A stretch of 64,000 nucleotides of DNA. Source: Notospermus geniculatus (taxonomy: Eukaryota > Nemertea > Pilidiophora > Heteronemertea > Lineidae). Of this stretch, positions 63,148 to 64,000 are shown piece after piece. The first letter of the stretch is position 1, and each line of letters opens with the position of its first letter. Made by a program: the position numbers and the translations under genes. Under the pieces are notes generated by a model that saw only the letters and a program-made list of their open reading frames with translations, was not told where the DNA came from and made no database searches. The DNA is taken from assembly GCA_002633025.1 (NCBI GenBank), contig NMRB01000248.1, positions 164,119-228,118 of the forward strand, written 5' to 3'.

Positions 63148-64000
63148 TCAGAAACGCTTAGTTTCCTTTATATACTGATGAACTCTATTTACTATTTCAA
63201 TGTTTTTATCAAGGGTAAGTGTAGATGATCCATTTAAAATATAATTTAAACTGAAAGGGAAATTATTGAGTTGAAAGAAGTCGAAGAGACTTTGCCGTTG
63301 TTGGATGTAAACTGGACAATCGAAGAAAAAGTGATAATTGGTTTCATTGGGATATGAGCAAGAACAGCTGCTGTCAGAAACAAGATTACATTTAAAAAGG
63401 TGGGATTTAAGGGCACTACATTCATTTCTTAATCTACAGTGAATAACATTCAAGAACCTCTCACCATGATAGTACCATTTGGGAGGAGGATCAACTTTGT
63501 ATTTTTGTTTTATTCTATAGACAAATTGTCCGAGTGTTTCAGAGGAGCGAATATTATATTCTAAATTATTCCATAGTCTGATGGTACTTGGGAAGAAGGA
63601 ATTAGAAAATAAGGATGTACGTGTCTGAAAATTGTTTAGGTTGGTATTATTTCGGAGATGATAATACTGAGTATCTCCCACTCTTTGGGGAACTAAATCC
63701 TGTAAATATTCGGGGGCTTGGTTGTTCAGTATTTTGTACATTAAGATGAGTTTCTTAATTTTACGTCTTGTTTCAAGAGTTTGCCAACCAGTCTCACGGT
63801 ATAAACGTTCAAGACTACAAAATCTTGGAAGGCCAGTACATATCCTTCCTGCTTCTATTTGAATCGATTCCAATAAGTTCGCTTCGTATTGGAAGCAGTT
63901 GTCCCAGACCGCTGATGCATACTCCATACAGGACCGAATATACGAAAAGTAAAGCTTTTCAAGTGTTGTTCTGTCAAATGTATACTTGAGTGAGAATAAG
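63148..64000 (-). CDS. CR1-like LINE reverse transcriptase, C-terminal part (runs off the window)
   Basis: Open from the window edge to the stop at 63148, about 284 residues seen. Motifs after the catalytic palm: FSYIRSCMEYASAVWDNC, IEAGRICTGLP, RLYRETGWQTLETRRKIKKL, NNLEYNIRSSETLGQF, and a Cys-rich tail CSCSYPNETNYHFFFDCPVY. Undamaged in this part. The 3' UTR runs left to about 62900. The catalytic YADD and endonuclease lie beyond the window. Confidence 0.88.
   Translation of the reverse strand, partial: LFSLKYTFDRTTLEKLYFSYIRSCMEYASAVWDNCFQYEANLLESIQIEAGRICTGLPRFCSLERLYRETGWQTLETRRKIKKLILMYKILNNQAPEYLQDLVPQRVGDTQYYHLRNNTNLNNFQTRTSLFSNSFFPSTIRLWNNLEYNIRSSETLGQFVYRIKQKYKVDPPPKWYYHGERFLNVIHCRLRNECSALKSHLFKCNLVSDSSCSCSYPNETNYHFFFDCPVYIQQRQSLFDFFQLNNFPFSLNYILNGSSTLTLDKNIEIVNRVHQYIKETKRF

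Overview
The window is eukaryotic nuclear DNA from an animal, most likely a marine invertebrate. Evidence for this is: interrupted genes with GT-AG introns (ABCC transporter, MOGAT/DGAT2, short-chain collagen C4-like), intronless-coding TRIM genes in paralogous copies, LINEs carrying a 2A-like peptide, a THAP/Kolobok DNA transposon, and a very dense load of small inverted-repeat elements. The words TAGGCCTA and ACATGTA recur. A cephalochordate or another invertebrate deuterostome or lophotrochozoan would fit; I cannot name the species from the sequence.

Layout. 0-3.2 kb: MITEs and three arrays of a ~31-bp doubly palindromic minisatellite. 3.3-9.5 kb: an intact TRIM gene (minus) with its upstream intron, a putative 5' UTR exon and nested MITEs. 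11.76-19.93 kb: a complete 8.2-kb Kolobok-type transposon with 15-bp terminal inverted repeats and TTAA target duplication. It carries two convergent intron-containing genes: a THAP-domain DDE transposase (minus) and a second gene (plus) whose last exon is a P2X7-receptor-type C-terminal 'ballast' domain. The element sits a few bases after the stop codon of a second, frameshifted TRIM gene (19.9-21.9 kb). 22.8-31.5 kb: a LINE with ORF1 and an ORF2 that starts with a hydrophobic leader and a DVESNPGP 2A motif. It is bounded by a 10-bp target duplication that is proved by an empty site at 43.3 kb, yet three exons of an ABCC4-like transporter and an assembly gap lie inside it. 33-36 kb: a decayed LINE (minus). 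40.8-45.6 kb: a broken third TRIM unit full of insertions. 46.9-51.2 kb: a MOGAT/DGAT2-like acyltransferase with several disabling changes. 54-56 kb: two exons of an unidentified minus-strand gene. 56.95-60.4 kb: a membrane-anchored short-chain-collagen-C4-like gene with a Harbinger-type element, itself carrying a nested hAT-like element, in an intron. 61.4-62.5 kb: a stack of nested MITEs. 63.1 kb to the end: a CR1-like LINE reverse transcriptase (minus).

How things relate. The three TRIM loci are copies of one unit (5' UTR exon, intron, single coding exon), so they serve as empty-site references for each other; this dates and delimits several insertions. At least four short families (TIRs starting AG-rich, TTAA duplication) look like passengers of Kolobok-type transposase. 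Single-base frameshifts occur in several unrelated genes, so either decay or consensus errors in the assembly must be kept in mind throughout.
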